Origin: Rhodospirillales bacterium
GTDB taxonomy: Bacteria > Pseudomonadota > Alphaproteobacteria > Rhodospirillales > UBA2165
Length of the DNA: 32,743 bases
Assembly (NCBI GenBank): GCA_022822205.1
Contig: JAJECC010000155.1
Span: 1-32,743 of the forward strand
Reading direction: 5' to 3'
Of this stretch, positions 32,527 to 32,743 are shown piece after piece. The notes below the pieces were generated by a model. It did no database searches, was not told the DNA's origin, and was given only the letters and a program-made list of their open reading frames with translations. Each line of letters starts with the position of its first letter. Position 1 is the stretch's first letter. The position numbers and the translations under genes are program-made.

Positions 32527-32743
32527 CTAAACGACCTCGACGGCCTGCATCATGCCCAAATCCTCGTGGCGCAGGATGTGGCAATGAATGACGAACTTCC
32601 CCCTGAATTTCCTGAAGTTCGTCTTGAAGGTGACCGAGCCGGGTTGGCCGCGCCGCCGGACCGGCAGGGCGATCGTGTCCTGCCAACGGCGCAGCGGGGA
32701 GTCGATCGCCAGCTCCACGCCGTCGAAATGGGTCACGAAAAAC
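32527..32743 (-). pseudogene. Multicopper oxidase, C-terminal end (part after the contig join)
   Basis: This minus-strand stretch encodes FVTHFDGVELAIDSPLRRW and onwards to the C-terminal copper motif HCHILRHEDLGMM and the ending QAVEVV. HCH, the later His and Met are the type 3/type 1 copper ligands of laccase-like oxidases. The frame enters from the far side of the contig join, where bases 1-480 supply the HPYHIH motif in phase. The protein as a whole is truncated at its N-terminus and probably not functional. Confidence 0.75.
32603..32743. repeat. 141-bp terminal direct repeat, right copy
   Basis: Identical to bases 1-141 in the same orientation. Removing one copy gives a circle of 32,602 bp in which the multicopper oxidase remnant has a continuous reading frame. 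Confidence 0.95.

Noticed and set aside
1..32743. CRISPR arrays, tRNA or rRNA genes, plasmid replication or conjugation genes
   Set aside because: I looked for regularly spaced repeats, cloverleaf or rRNA-like stretches and Rep/Par/Tra/Mob motifs and saw none.

Overview
The window reads as an accessory catabolic region of a GC-rich proteobacterium, most likely an uncultured alphaproteobacterium. This rests on gene content (two TRAP uptake systems, a TAXI-type binding protein, an MhpR-like IclR regulator, a BKACE enzyme), on AGGAG-type ribosome sites with some GTG/TTG starts, and on high GC. No rRNA or other marker gene fixes the taxon. The first 141 bases are identical to the last 141 (1-141 = 32603-32743), and a multicopper-oxidase reading frame runs without a break across the join. 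The piece therefore behaves like a closed circle of 32,602 bp, or one unit of a tandem array. No replication, partition, mobilisation or intact transposition gene is visible.

Layout. (1) 1-669 together with 32018-32743 is one degraded zone across the join: an IS630-type relic, the tail of a universal stress protein and the last domain of a multicopper oxidase. (2) 670-6363, minus strand: a GST and a GMC oxidoreductase in one unit, and a TAXI/TRAP uptake system in another. Both follow the same 29-bp block, which contains the palindrome GTGAATGTAAATTCAC next to a TTGACA box. (3) 6716-12740, plus strand: a TetR regulator, an arylsulfotransferase-like propeller, an alkylsulfatase, a second GST, a scar of mobile-element fragments and a TauD/TfdA-type oxygenase. 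(4) 26273-12771, minus strand: twelve closely spaced genes, in transcription order BKACE enzyme, IclR regulator, type I sulfatase, DctP-DctQ-DctM TRAP importer, FAD hydroxylase, GST, enoyl-CoA hydratase, second FAD hydroxylase, third PcpC-like GST of the window's four GSTs, and an epoxide-hydrolase/dehalogenase-like hydrolase. (5) 26482-32017, plus strand, divergent from block 4: alpha/beta hydrolase, two-module VOC extradiol dioxygenase, CurA-like reductase, FAH-family enzyme, DUF1993 protein, a gene remnant and an ACMSD-like amidohydrolase. Two matching 15-bp imperfect palindromes, one between blocks 4 and 5 and one before the sulfatase, are the likely IclR sites.

How the genes may work together (inference). 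The set fits uptake and breakdown of an aromatic compound carrying sulfate esters and probably halogen or ether substituents: TRAP import, sulfate removal, flavin-dependent hydroxylation, glutathione-dependent removal of substituents by SxCS-type GSTs of the tetrachlorohydroquinone dehalogenase kind, extradiol ring opening, and processing by hydrolases, FAH, hydratase and BKACE enzymes. All three known mechanistic classes of sulfatase have a representative here, although the TauD-type member may act on something else. The actual substrate cannot be read from sequence.
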